The notes beneath the pieces are model-generated. The model was not told the origin of the DNA. It saw only the letters and a program-made list of their open reading frames with translations, and did not search any database. Below are positions 1 through 8,061 of a DNA stretch of 64,000 nucleotides, one piece after another (the stretch's first letter is position 1; every line of letters begins with the position of its first letter). The translations under genes were made by a program, and so were the position numbers. Source of the DNA: Clostridiaceae bacterium. GTDB taxonomy: Bacteria > Bacillota > Clostridia > Lachnospirales > Lachnospiraceae. The stretch covers positions 95,501 to 159,500 of the forward strand of contig CAJTGI010000010.1 in NCBI GenBank assembly GCA_910575435.1. The letters are read 5' to 3'.

Positions 1-410
1 TCCCGCTTTCCCCAAACCCCCCGCTCATCCACCAAATCCGCGCCGCACCCCACCAGCGCATAAGCCGGATGATTTTCCAGATATTCCCGCTGCCGCTGCA
101 ATCTCTCGGGCTTGGAAATGTCATCCCCATCCATCCTGGCAATATACTCCCCTCTGGCATGGGAGAGGCAGGTATTAAGCGCCGCCGCCAAGCCCTGATT
201 TTCCTCATGGCGATACAGCCAAATCCTGTCATCCCTGGCGCAGATTTGTCCAAGCATCTCGCGGCAGGAAGGCTCCGACCCGTCATCACAGATAATCAAT
301 TCCAGTTCCTCTAGGGTTTGGGACAGGATGGAGTCAATGGCCAATTCCAGCTGCCCCCTGTTCTTCTCATTGTAAACCCCCATAATCACTGACACCAAAG
401 GTCTGTCCAT
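1..410 (-). CDS. Glycosyltransferase family 2, partial (C-terminus outside window)
   Basis: The reading frame opens with MDRPLVSVIMGVYNEKN, the typical GT-A strand and loop, followed by ICDDGS (nucleotide-sugar binding) and ARMDGDDISKPERL, which contains the metal-binding DxD-like motif. Only about 136 residues are inside the window; the rest runs off the left edge. Its ATG overlaps the TGA stop of the upstream glycosyltransferase gene by one base, so the two are probably translationally coupled. The pair probably builds an extracellular polysaccharide or a glycosylated envelope polymer; the acceptor and sugar cannot be told from sequence. Confidence 0.88.
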   Translation of the reverse strand, partial: MDRPLVSVIMGVYNEKNRGQLELAIDSILSQTLEELELIICDDGSEPSCREMLGQICARDDRIWLYRHEENQGLAAALNTCLSHARGEYIARMDGDDISKPERLQRQREYLENHPAYALVGCGADLVDERGVWGKR

Positions 411-1591
411 CACTTTACCACCTCGCTATAAATCTGGCGCATCTGCCCCTCCACCACTTTCAGGGAAAACTCGCGGATTCTCTCCCGATTCCATCTTCCC
501 ATCTCTTCTCTCCTGACCGCTCTTGGCACGGCGCTCCCTCCGTCCTTCTCCGTAAAGAGCCTGCGCGCCTTCGCCGCATATTCCGCATGGGAGAAGCTTC
601 TAGATAGGTATCCACCCTTTCCATGCTGAATCAAGTCGTGAACCCCCCGAATATCCGCCGCAATCACTGGCAATCCCACCGCCATAGCCTCCATCACCGC
701 CACGGGAAGCCCTTCCCTCCCGGAAGGAAAGAAAAAGCAGTCGCACTGCTGCAGCAATTCCGGTATATTTTCCACATATCCCGCAAAGCACACATTCTCT
801 TCCAGATGAAGTTCCCCCACCTTCTTCCGAAGAACCTCCTCCATCCGTCCCCTGCCGCAAATCAGATAGACCAGGTTCAGATCCCGCAGTTCCGCCATAG
901 CCTCTATGGCCACCAGATGATTCTTAGAGGGCGACAGTTCCCCTACAGACACCAGAATACCGCAATCCGCAGGCAGGCCATAACGCTCTCGGAGATCCTC
1001 TCCCCCAACTTCCCAGCACTGCTTCCGGTAAGGCTCCATCTTTTTCAAATCCATCCCCACGCCACTGATCTTCACCACCTTTCCCCGTATGGGAAAGCGG
1101 CACCCCCGCCTGTAATCCTCCTCATTAATCAGAATAAGCCGATCCGTATATCTGGCATAATGCCGCTCGATGGGATAATACAGCCAATTCCTCCAGGGAA
1201 CGCCATGACAGAAATGAAATCCATGGGCAGTATACAGTACGGGCACTTCCCGCCCCGTCTCTTTCCTCACCTGCCATGCCGCCCTTCTAGCCACCACCCC
1301 GCTCATGGGCATATGGCAGTGAACCAGGTCGAAGGACTCCCGGAGCATCAGTTCCTCCAGCTGCCTCTGGGCAATCTTTACCTTGCGGGAGAAGGGGGAG
1401 CGGCAGAAGTCAATCTGGTGGGGGATGATCCCGCTCCCCTCCAGGCGGCGATTATCCTTCCCATACACCACATTCTCCAAATCCGTGGCATAATGCACCT
1501 CGAATCCCATTTCCTGCAAAATCTTCACATTATTCATCTCATGCTGGGGTACGAACCCGCTCACCCGCGTCACCAACAATGCCTTCTTCAT
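410..1591 (-). CDS. Glycosyltransferase family 4 (EpsD-like)
   Basis: A 393-residue GT-B enzyme. The N-terminal half has MKKALLVTRVSGF and HCHMPMSGVVARRAA; the C-terminal donor-binding half has LVSVGELSPSKNHLVAIEAM and the EX7E-type block GREGLPVAVMEAMAVGLPVI. It is predicted to be cytoplasmic and to transfer a sugar from a nucleotide donor in capsule or exopolysaccharide synthesis. The start is supported by a purine-rich AAGGGGGAAGG before the ATG. It overlaps the next gene (family 2 glycosyltransferase) by one base. The specific sugar is unknown. Confidence 0.88.
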   Translation of the reverse strand: MKKALLVTRVSGFVPQHEMNNVKILQEMGFEVHYATDLENVVYGKDNRRLEGSGIIPHQIDFCRSPFSRKVKIAQRQLEELMLRESFDLVHCHMPMSGVVARRAAWQVRKETGREVPVLYTAHGFHFCHGVPWRNWLYYPIERHYARYTDRLILINEEDYRRGCRFPIRGKVVKISGVGMDLKKMEPYRKQCWEVGGEDLRERYGLPADCGILVSVGELSPSKNHLVAIEAMAELRDLNLVYLICGRGRMEEVLRKKVGELHLEENVCFAGYVENIPELLQQCDCFFFPSGREGLPVAVMEAMAVGLPVIAADIRGVHDLIQHGKGGYLSRSFSHAEYAAKARRLFTEKDGGSAVPRAVRREEMGRWNRERIREFSLKVVEGQMRQIYSEVVK

Positions 1592-1608
1592 GCACCTTCC
1601 CCCTTACA

Positions 1609-3195
1609 CTAGTATGTCTCCCGCAGTTTTTCCTCCAAGACCTGGAAATCCTCCACCCGGAAGCTTCCCATGCGCCTGCAGCGACTGGCCGCGCTGGCAA
1701 GCAGGGACACATGCCCATGCTGCAATCCCAGAAACTGCTCCATGGGGCCCCTCTCATAGCAGATGTACTGAATTCTCCCATAGGGAATCAGGGAGACTTC
1801 TTTTCTAAAAGTTCCCTGCACCAGCAGAAGTTCCCCAGGCTGAAAGCCGATTCCGCAGGTTTTATATCTCAAATAGGAACACAGCAGCCAGAGAAACATC
1901 ACGGCAGCGCCAATCCCGAGGCATATGCCCGGGATGATTTTTCCATAATCCTGCCAGAATCCCTTCTCCGACCCAAGGCCAATGCGCAAGCCCAGATAAA
2001 CCGCCACGCCGCCCACTGCTCCCGCCGCTAGAGATGCCAGCATGCGAATATACATCCACTGCCTGGGCACCCTCGTCCTCTCCCTCAAATCCGGCAGCTG
2101 GAACTCCGGCAATAAAATCTCCATCCTCCTTCTCAGGTCATCGTAACTGCCCAGGAGAAGCAGTTTCATTCCGTCTGCCTCCTCTCCCTCGCCCCCCACG
2201 TTCAGAACCCGCAGATAGCCCCTGCCAAATATTCTGGCAAGCACCGGATACTCGATTTTCACCGCATTGATCTTATTCACCGGAACCATGTAGCTCTTCC
2301 TCTTCCACAGCCCGCAGGAAACATAAATCTGGTCATCCTTCCTCCTGGCCCGGAAGCGGAAATCCTGCAAAATCTTCTTTAGAATAGCCCAGACAAAGGA
2401 GTATGCGGTGAAAAATTCCATCACCAGCAGCCCAAGCCCGGCAAAGACATGGTCATAATCCCCCTTAGCCACATCATTCAACGTAATGCCAAGGGTTGCC
2501 ACAAAAGATACCAGAAAAACCACCGCCGCCACCAGCTGGGACACGGTAATGGACAGCAAGCCGTTTGCCATGGTCTCCCCAAAATGATAGAGGATGTCAT
2601 ACTCCTCCACATCCATATCCCCCTCTGCCTCCTGGATATCTACCCCCTCCTTCATAGCCAGGATGCACTTTTTGACCTCCTCCGCACGCTTCTTCTTCAG
2701 GATCATCTCCACATCGGTCTTATTGGCAGTAGAAAGGCTGTCCGTATCCAGCCTCATCTTGCAGGTGCCAAATATCATTTCGAAAATATTCTGCTCCACA
2801 TTCACATTGGAAACCTGCTTGACAGACATGGTGTTGCTCTTCCTGGTCAGGGTCTTCTGCCTGTAGGTAATGGTGCCATCCCTCACCGTCAGCGTGGTGC
2901 GGTACCAGCGGTTCAAGTACCATCCCACTAGCACCAGAAGCAGAGCAATCGCCCCCAGAAGCCACAGCAGATGCATCTGCATGTTCTCGTCTAACTTCTC
3001 TCTTTTCAGAAATGATATCACCAGATCAAGCAATTCCCCGTTTCCAATAATCGATAAGACAAAGACAAGAATCACCGTCCATGCCCTCTCCACGATATAG
3101 GTGATGTGATTTCTGAGAAACAATTCTCCTTCTCCCGTCCCATCTCCAGCCGCAATTCCATGATTCGGGAGCGTCATATCCTTTTTCCTATTCAT
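1609..3195 (-). CDS. Membrane protein with bacterial PH domains (YdbT-like)
   Basis: A 528-residue protein with two N-terminal transmembrane segments (around residues 40-65 and 75-95), another pair around 225-275 and a third pair around 385-440. Each pair is followed by a bPH_2 (DUF304) type region: 'TVRDGTITYRQKTLTRK', 'IYVSCGLWKRKSYMVPVNKI' and 'LVQGTFRKEVSLIPYGRIQ'. This matches the YdbT architecture. I choose the ATG at 3195, which overlaps the upstream stop as ATGAATAG and has a GGGAGGAG ribosome site, over a longer frame starting at 3228. It forms a pair with the adjacent smaller PH protein. In Bacillus the ydbST pair is linked to tolerance of some bacteriocins; the role here is not shown. 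Confidence 0.85.
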   Translation of the reverse strand: MNRKKDMTLPNHGIAAGDGTGEGELFLRNHITYIVERAWTVILVFVLSIIGNGELLDLVISFLKREKLDENMQMHLLWLLGAIALLLVLVGWYLNRWYRTTLTVRDGTITYRQKTLTRKSNTMSVKQVSNVNVEQNIFEMIFGTCKMRLDTDSLSTANKTDVEMILKKKRAEEVKKCILAMKEGVDIQEAEGDMDVEEYDILYHFGETMANGLLSITVSQLVAAVVFLVSFVATLGITLNDVAKGDYDHVFAGLGLLVMEFFTAYSFVWAILKKILQDFRFRARRKDDQIYVSCGLWKRKSYMVPVNKINAVKIEYPVLARIFGRGYLRVLNVGGEGEEADGMKLLLLGSYDDLRRRMEILLPEFQLPDLRERTRVPRQWMYIRMLASLAAGAVGGVAVYLGLRIGLGSEKGFWQDYGKIIPGICLGIGAAVMFLWLLCSYLRYKTCGIGFQPGELLLVQGTFRKEVSLIPYGRIQYICYERGPMEQFLGLQHGHVSLLASAASRCRRMGSFRVEDFQVLEEKLRETY

Positions 3196-3676
3196 CTTCC
3201 TTCTGCTCCTCCCGTTCTGCAACTGCATACTGGTTAATTCTCGTCTTCAGCCGCTCCACGATCCGCTCCGCCATCTCCGTCTCCAGGAAGCGAATCGTCA
3301 CATCTCCCCCCGCCGTAGTGACAATCACCTTGGACAGCCCGAAAATCCGGTCCACCGGCCCGCTCTCCATGGCAATCTTATGCAATCGCTCAATCGGGAC
3401 GATATTTCGCTCTATAAAGAGAAATCCTTCCTTCACGTCGATTTCTTCCTCCGTGAAGCGATAGCGGTACCGCTCGTACCGCACAAAGGGTGCCGCCAGG
3501 CTCACCACCCAGATTACCGCCAAAACCACCCACACCAGATGAATGCTTACCGGCAGGTCTTCCTCCCTGAAGAACCACCAGATTCCCCCTAAGACCATGG
3601 TGCAGATTAGCGACAGCAACACCTCGTTCACCATCATGCACCCCTTGGCCTTCCCGCTAATTTTCTGAAATTCCAT
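3188..3676 (-). CDS. Small membrane PH-domain protein (YdbS-like)
   Basis: A 162-residue protein with two transmembrane segments (about residues 15-35 and 43-68) and one bPH_2 domain, seen in the block YRFTEEEIDVKEGFLFIERN followed by IVPIERLHKI and VTTAGGDVTIRFL. The C-terminus is charged and cytoplasmic. It overlaps the YdbT-like gene downstream by 8 bases, the usual ydbS-ydbT arrangement. The two probably form one membrane complex. Confidence 0.85.
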   Translation of the reverse strand: MEFQKISGKAKGCMMVNEVLLSLICTMVLGGIWWFFREEDLPVSIHLVWVVLAVIWVVSLAAPFVRYERYRYRFTEEEIDVKEGFLFIERNIVPIERLHKIAMESGPVDRIFGLSKVIVTTAGGDVTIRFLETEMAERIVERLKTRINQYAVAEREEQKEDE

Positions 3677-3712
3677 GTTCCCATCCTTTCTGATTGCAAC
3701 TTCACACCTTTT

Positions 3713-5107
3713 TTATTTTACCTTAAATGTCTTGCTCTTAGTTTTGTATCCAGATTTGGAAACAGTGACCTTGATTTTATTCTTCTTCTTTAGCACCTTC
3801 TTTAATCTGATGGTAAATTTGCCGCTGGAATTGGAAGTCACCTTATATGTCTTGCCAGACACCTTTACTGTGACCTTTCCCTTTTTCACCGTCTTGCCGA
3901 TGATTTTTTTCGTTTTTCTCTTGTATTTCGTTAGTTTCAGCGTAGAAATCGTCTTTTTCTGGGAGGTGTACCCACCTGTGGGATCTCCCGCCTTCCAGTA
4001 ATAAAATTTCGCCTTGGTGTCCCGCTTATTCAGATAGGTAACCAAATCCTTACATCCAATATGCAGAGCCAAGCCACTGCCGCAGTTCTTAAAAGGGTTA
4101 CCCACACTTTCCTTTAGGCTGGTTGAGGACTTGGCCACCCGATAAATGCTGGAAGTATTCTGAAATGCCACATAATATGACCCCCGCAGCACCTTGCAAT
4201 TTTTGAAGGTATCCAGCAGGCAGTCCCCGGCATACATGCCCCGGAATCCCTTGGTCTGAAGGGTTTTAAGAGACACGCAATCCTCAAAGGCACCTGCCAC
4301 GCTATAGAAAAAATAGCCGCAATTTTTAACCGTGGCAAGCTGACTGCATCCCCGAAACATATTTGCTCCGTTATAGATGCCCTGCTGGATATTGCTGGCT
4401 GGCACATTCTTCAGTTCAAAGGCTTTCAGGCTGTCGCATCCATCGCACAACCCCTCCAGCCATAGATATGCGGCATTGTTCAAGTTGCTCCCGTCAAAAA
4501 CTACATTTGTCAGATTAGGGCAATAGGCCAGGCAGTAGGAATAGTCAAATGCCCCCGTCTTTTTCCCGTCCCGCACCATAAAGTTTGCGGTGGTAATGGA
4601 AGTCCCCTGAAATGCCCGGGTAAAATTAGTAATCGAAGCGGGCAATTTAGCGAAATCCACTTGGGTGATGCCAGTGCAGTTTATAAATGCCCGAGAGATA
4701 TTCTCCACCCCTTCTGGCAGTTCCGGCACCCGCTCCAGGCCCGTGCTGTCAAATGCCGACTCCATATCCTCGATCAGAGGGGAAAGCTTCACATCCTTCA
4801 AATTGGCGCAGGCCACAAACATCTTGGTGATATCCACCATCCTGCAATCCTCCGCAAATTCCACCCGGCGAATTTCCTCCCTGCCATGAAAGAAATATTG
4901 ATCATCCTCCTGCAGACGATCACCCTCCCCGCTAATCGTCAGAGTGCCGTCTTTTAGCACGTATTCAATCTTCTCATAATTTTCGCACAACATGCTGCCC
5001 TTCTCCGGCAACGGTTCCTCCTGGGCCGTCACAGACGCACTCCCAGCGATTCCCCATAGCATCGCCAAGATGCCGACAATGATCCACTTCTTTCTATCTG
5101 TACTCAT
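3713..5107 (-). CDS. Secreted BspA-type leucine-rich-repeat protein
   Basis: A 464-residue protein starting with a signal peptide (MSTDRKKWIIVGILAMLWG, cleavage likely after ASVTA). Residues 90-340 carry irregular BspA/TpLRR-type repeats: 'ISRAFINCTGITQVDFAKLP', 'GANMFRGCSQLATVKNCG', 'AGAFEDCVSLKTLQTKGF'. The last 85 residues are a very lysine-rich Ig-like fold (LKLTKYKRKTKKIIGKTVKK ... KTKSKTFKVK). No LPxTG or S-layer homology domain is visible, so it is probably secreted or held at the wall by charge. A GGAGG site precedes the ATG. Role probably adhesion or surface display; the ligand is unknown. Confidence 0.85.
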   Translation of the reverse strand: MSTDRKKWIIVGILAMLWGIAGSASVTAQEEPLPEKGSMLCENYEKIEYVLKDGTLTISGEGDRLQEDDQYFFHGREEIRRVEFAEDCRMVDITKMFVACANLKDVKLSPLIEDMESAFDSTGLERVPELPEGVENISRAFINCTGITQVDFAKLPASITNFTRAFQGTSITTANFMVRDGKKTGAFDYSYCLAYCPNLTNVVFDGSNLNNAAYLWLEGLCDGCDSLKAFELKNVPASNIQQGIYNGANMFRGCSQLATVKNCGYFFYSVAGAFEDCVSLKTLQTKGFRGMYAGDCLLDTFKNCKVLRGSYYVAFQNTSSIYRVAKSSTSLKESVGNPFKNCGSGLALHIGCKDLVTYLNKRDTKAKFYYWKAGDPTGGYTSQKKTISTLKLTKYKRKTKKIIGKTVKKGKVTVKVSGKTYKVTSNSSGKFTIRLKKVLKKKNKIKVTVSKSGYKTKSKTFKVK

Positions 5108-5240
5108 ACTGCGAGCCTCCTATTTCTTATATATTTCTATGCAACTTATCTTTGTATCCCAATCAATGAATATCGCTTAATGCCCGATCATGCAAGGATA
5201 TGACGCCCTCCGCCCGGCTTTGCTTTTACAGCGAAAATGG

Positions 5241-5270
5241 AAAAGGGCAAAATCAATATTTTGCCCTTTT
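5241..5270. terminator. Bidirectional intrinsic terminator
   Basis: A perfect 13-bp stem (AAAAGGGCAAAAT / ATTTTGCCCTTTT) with a 4-nt loop lies just downstream of the transketolase operon. It is A/T-flanked on both sides and can end transcription of the minus-strand transketolase genes. Confidence 0.85.
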
Positions 5271-5297
5271 ATACCACATCGCGCTACTATTCACGGC

Positions 5298-6239
5298 TCA
5301 TGCCATGAATGCCTTCACCTTGGCATAGATGCCCTCCGCATCCAGTCCATATTTCTTAATCAGTTCCACTGCGGGACCAGACTCGCCAAAGGTGTCATTT
5401 ACGCCGATTTTCAACACCTGGGTAGGCGCTTTTTCCGCCAGGCAGTCGCACACTGCGCTTCCCAGTCCGCCAATGACAGAATGCTCCTCCACAGTTACCA
5501 CCTTGCCAGTCTCCTTTGCGGATGCCACAATCAACTCCTCGTCCAAAGGCTTGATCGTATGAATATTAATCACCTTCGCATCAATTCCATCGGCCGCCAG
5601 CTTCTCGGCAGCCTCCAAAGTCTCGCCCACTTCCAGGCCAGTTGCCACCAGAGTGACATCCTTCCCCTCTCTCAGCACAACGCCCTTGCCAATCTCAAAC
5701 TTATAATCTGGCCTGTCGTTAATCACCGGCACTGCCAGTCTGCCAAAGCGGATATACACTGGTCCCTGATGGTCCAGAGCCGCCTTCACTGCTGCCTTTG
5801 CCTCCACGTCATCGGAAGGATTCATCACCACCATGCCAGGAATGGTGCGCATCAGTGCCAGATCCTCGCAGCACTGGTGGGTGGCTCCATCCTCTCCCAC
5901 GGAAATGCCCGCATGGGTAGCGCCAATCTTCACGTTAAGCTTGGGATACCCCACAGAATTGCGCACCTGCTCGAATGCGCGCCCTGCCGCAAACATTGCG
6001 AAAGAACTCACAAAGGGAATCTTCCCCGCGGTGGCAAGCCCTGCCGCTATGCCCACCATGTTACTCTCCGCAATGCCGCAATCTATATGCCTATCCGGGC
6101 AGGCTTTCTTAAATATGCCTGTCTTTGTGGCCGCCGCCAGATCTGCGTCCAGCACAACCAAATCCGGATAATCCCCGGCAAGTTCTGCTAAAGCGTTGCC
6201 ATAACTCTCTCTCGTAGCAATTTTCTTTACATCTGCCAT
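5298..6239 (-). CDS. Transketolase, C-terminal subunit
   Basis: A 313-residue protein covering the pyrimidine-binding and C-terminal domains of transketolase. It has the catalytic region DCGIAESNMVGIAAGLA (the conserved glutamate that activates thiamine diphosphate) and THAGISVGEDGATHQCCEDL. It works with the N-terminal subunit encoded 93 bp upstream to move two-carbon ketol units between sugar phosphates in the non-oxidative pentose phosphate pathway. Splitting of transketolase into two genes is common in anaerobes. Start supported by GGAGAG before the ATG. Confidence 0.95.
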   Translation of the reverse strand: MADVKKIATRESYGNALAELAGDYPDLVVLDADLAAATKTGIFKKACPDRHIDCGIAESNMVGIAAGLATAGKIPFVSSFAMFAAGRAFEQVRNSVGYPKLNVKIGATHAGISVGEDGATHQCCEDLALMRTIPGMVVMNPSDDVEAKAAVKAALDHQGPVYIRFGRLAVPVINDRPDYKFEIGKGVVLREGKDVTLVATGLEVGETLEAAEKLAADGIDAKVINIHTIKPLDEELIVASAKETGKVVTVEEHSVIGGLGSAVCDCLAEKAPTQVLKIGVNDTFGESGPAVELIKKYGLDAEGIYAKVKAFMA

Positions 6240-6332
6240 ATCAACTCTCCATTCTCACTGTACCTGCTTCTCCCATGAACAGACCGCTGCTCCCTGGGCA
6301 AGCACAATATTTGCAAAACGAGCCAGCTCGTC

Positions 6333-7160
6333 TTATAAACTTTCTCCAATCTTTTCCAAATCTGCCATTGCCTGGGCATACTGCTCATCGTTGGGCGCCG
6401 ACCCATGCCAGCTTGCCTGATTCTCCATGAAGGACACGCCTTTCCCCTTCACGCTCTTTGCCACGATGGCGGTAGGCTGTCCCTTGACTTCCTTTGCCTT
6501 CTGGAATGCCGCATGAATCTGTTCAAAATCATGGGCGTCAATCTCAATCACATTGAAATTGAATGCCTTGAACTTATCCGCAATGGGATAGGGCGAACAT
6601 ACATCTTCAATATTTCCGTCAATCTGAAGCCCATTGTTATCCACGATAAATACCAGGTTATCCAACTTTCTCGCCCCAGCAAACATCGCTGCCTCCCAGA
6701 CCTGCCCTTCCTGAATCTCCCCATCTCCAAAGAGACAGTACACCCGGTAATCCTTATTGTCTAATTTTCCTGCCAGAGCCATGCCCACTGCTGCGGAACC
6801 GCCCTGCCCCAGAGACCCGCTAGACATATCCACGCCCGGAATGTGCTTCATGTCAGGATGACCCTGAAGATAAGAGCCGACATGACGCAGCGTAGTCAGA
6901 TCCTCCACCGGGAAAAATCCCCTGTGTGCCAATGTAGAATAATATCCCGGAGCAATATGCCCTTTGGAAAGTACGAAGCGATCCCGATCTGCCTTCTTCG
7001 GGTCTTTCGGGTCAATATTCATCTCCTCGAAAAAGAGGTATGTCAAAATGTCTGCCGCAGACAGAGATCCGCCGGGATGGCCGGACTTGGCGCTGTGCAC
7101 AGCCGTCACGATCCCCTTGCGCACCTCGTTCGCAGTTTTCTTTAACGCTAAAGTATCCAT
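6333..7160 (-). CDS. Transketolase, N-terminal subunit
   Basis: A 275-residue thiamine-diphosphate-binding subunit. Visible motifs: HSAKSGHPGGSLS (substrate histidine), LSKGHIAPGYY, and GDGEIQEGQVWEAAMFA with IVDNNGLQ, the metal and diphosphate-binding GDG-N block. I place the start at the second ATG (MDTLALKK), 7 nt after AAAGGA, because the first ATG at 7166 sits almost on top of the ribosome site. The leader carries the hairpin repeat that also precedes glgA and spo0A. It forms an operon with the C-terminal subunit. Confidence 0.94.
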   Translation of the reverse strand: MDTLALKKTANEVRKGIVTAVHSAKSGHPGGSLSAADILTYLFFEEMNIDPKDPKKADRDRFVLSKGHIAPGYYSTLAHRGFFPVEDLTTLRHVGSYLQGHPDMKHIPGVDMSSGSLGQGGSAAVGMALAGKLDNKDYRVYCLFGDGEIQEGQVWEAAMFAGARKLDNLVFIVDNNGLQIDGNIEDVCSPYPIADKFKAFNFNVIEIDAHDFEQIHAAFQKAKEVKGQPTAIVAKSVKGKGVSFMENQASWHGSAPNDEQYAQAMADLEKIGESL

Positions 7161-7184
7161 GTTCATTTCCTTTCTAAATTAAGC

Positions 7185-7258
7185 TGACATGCCGCTTCCA
7201 GCGGCATCACCATAGGTAAAAGCCGGTTGCTTGGCATTTTGCACTCTCGCAATTACCG
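7185..7258 (-). repeat. Leader hairpin repeat R2, copy a (upstream of transketolase)
   Basis: On the plus strand this begins TGACATGCCGCTTCCAGCGG and contains a perfect 8-bp stem ATGCCGCT/AGCGGCAT with a TCC loop, followed by GGTAAAAGCC. A close copy lies at 13562-13634 before spo0A and a diverged one at 12451-12508 before glgA. All three sit just upstream of the ribosome site in the same orientation relative to the gene. Confidence 0.7.
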
Positions 7259-7282
7259 ATGCTTTCATGCCATGGCCATTCA

Positions 7283-7942
7283 TTATTCTCCAAAGACAGC
7301 AATATAATCCTTCTGGAACTTCTCAATGCCCTGCTCCGTCAGCGGATGCTTCGTCATCTGCTCGATGACATTATAAGGAACCGTTGCAATATCAGCCCCT
7401 GCCAGCGCGCAGTCCGTCACATGGATCGGATTGCGGATGCTAGCCGCAATAATCTCCGTACTGATGTCAGGATAATTCGCAAAGATAGCCGCAATGGACT
7501 CAATCAAGTCAATCCCCGGCATGGAGATATCGTCCAGCCGTCCCAGGAATGGGGATACATATGCCGCGCCCGCCTTCGCCGCCAGAAGTGCCTGGTTTGC
7601 ACTGAAAATCAACGTGACATTGCACTTGATGCCCTCGCTGGAGAGAACCTTCGTGGCCTTCAAACCCTCCACCGTCATAGGAATCTTAACCACCATATTC
7701 GGATGAAGTTTAGCAATCTCCCTGCCCTCTGCAATCATCCCTTCCGCATCTACTGTCGTCGCCTTCACCTCGCCGCTGATAGGGCCGTCCACGATGGACG
7801 CAATCTCCTGCAAGATTTCCTCCTGGCTCTTGCCGCCCTCTTTCGCAATCAGGGATGGATTGGTAGTGACGCCGCAAATCACGCCCATGTCATTTGCCTT
7901 CCGAATGTCCTCAATCTTTCCTGTGTCAACGAATAACTTCAT
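7283..7942 (-). CDS. fsa: Transaldolase / fructose-6-phosphate aldolase family protein
   Basis: A 219-residue TIM-barrel protein of the short TalC/FSA-type subfamily. It has [26 protein letters not shown], and the Schiff-base lysine in NMVVKIPMT. It either transfers dihydroxyacetone units between sugar phosphates (transaldolase) or cleaves fructose 6-phosphate; the two activities cannot be told apart from sequence. Its position directly upstream of the split transketolase argues for a pentose phosphate role. A strong GAAGGAGG site precedes the ATG. Confidence 0.9.
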   Translation of the reverse strand: MKLFVDTGKIEDIRKANDMGVICGVTTNPSLIAKEGGKSQEEILQEIASIVDGPISGEVKATTVDAEGMIAEGREIAKLHPNMVVKIPMTVEGLKATKVLSSEGIKCNVTLIFSANQALLAAKAGAAYVSPFLGRLDDISMPGIDLIESIAAIFANYPDISTEIIAASIRNPIHVTDCALAGADIATVPYNVIEQMTKHPLTEQGIEKFQKDYIAVFGE

Positions 7943-8061
7943 AAATGTAATCCTCCTTCGATATATAATTCATAAATTTGCAGAAGCCCCCTTTCGGGAC
8001 TGCCGCCCTTCAATATGCACCTTTTTCCATTATACAACTTTTCCCTTCCACGGTCAACGAA

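Noticed and set aside
623..1612. A 329-codon plus-strand frame opposite the family 4 glycosyltransferase
   Set aside because: Shadow of the real gene: histidine- and proline-rich translation without any domain and no ribosome site.
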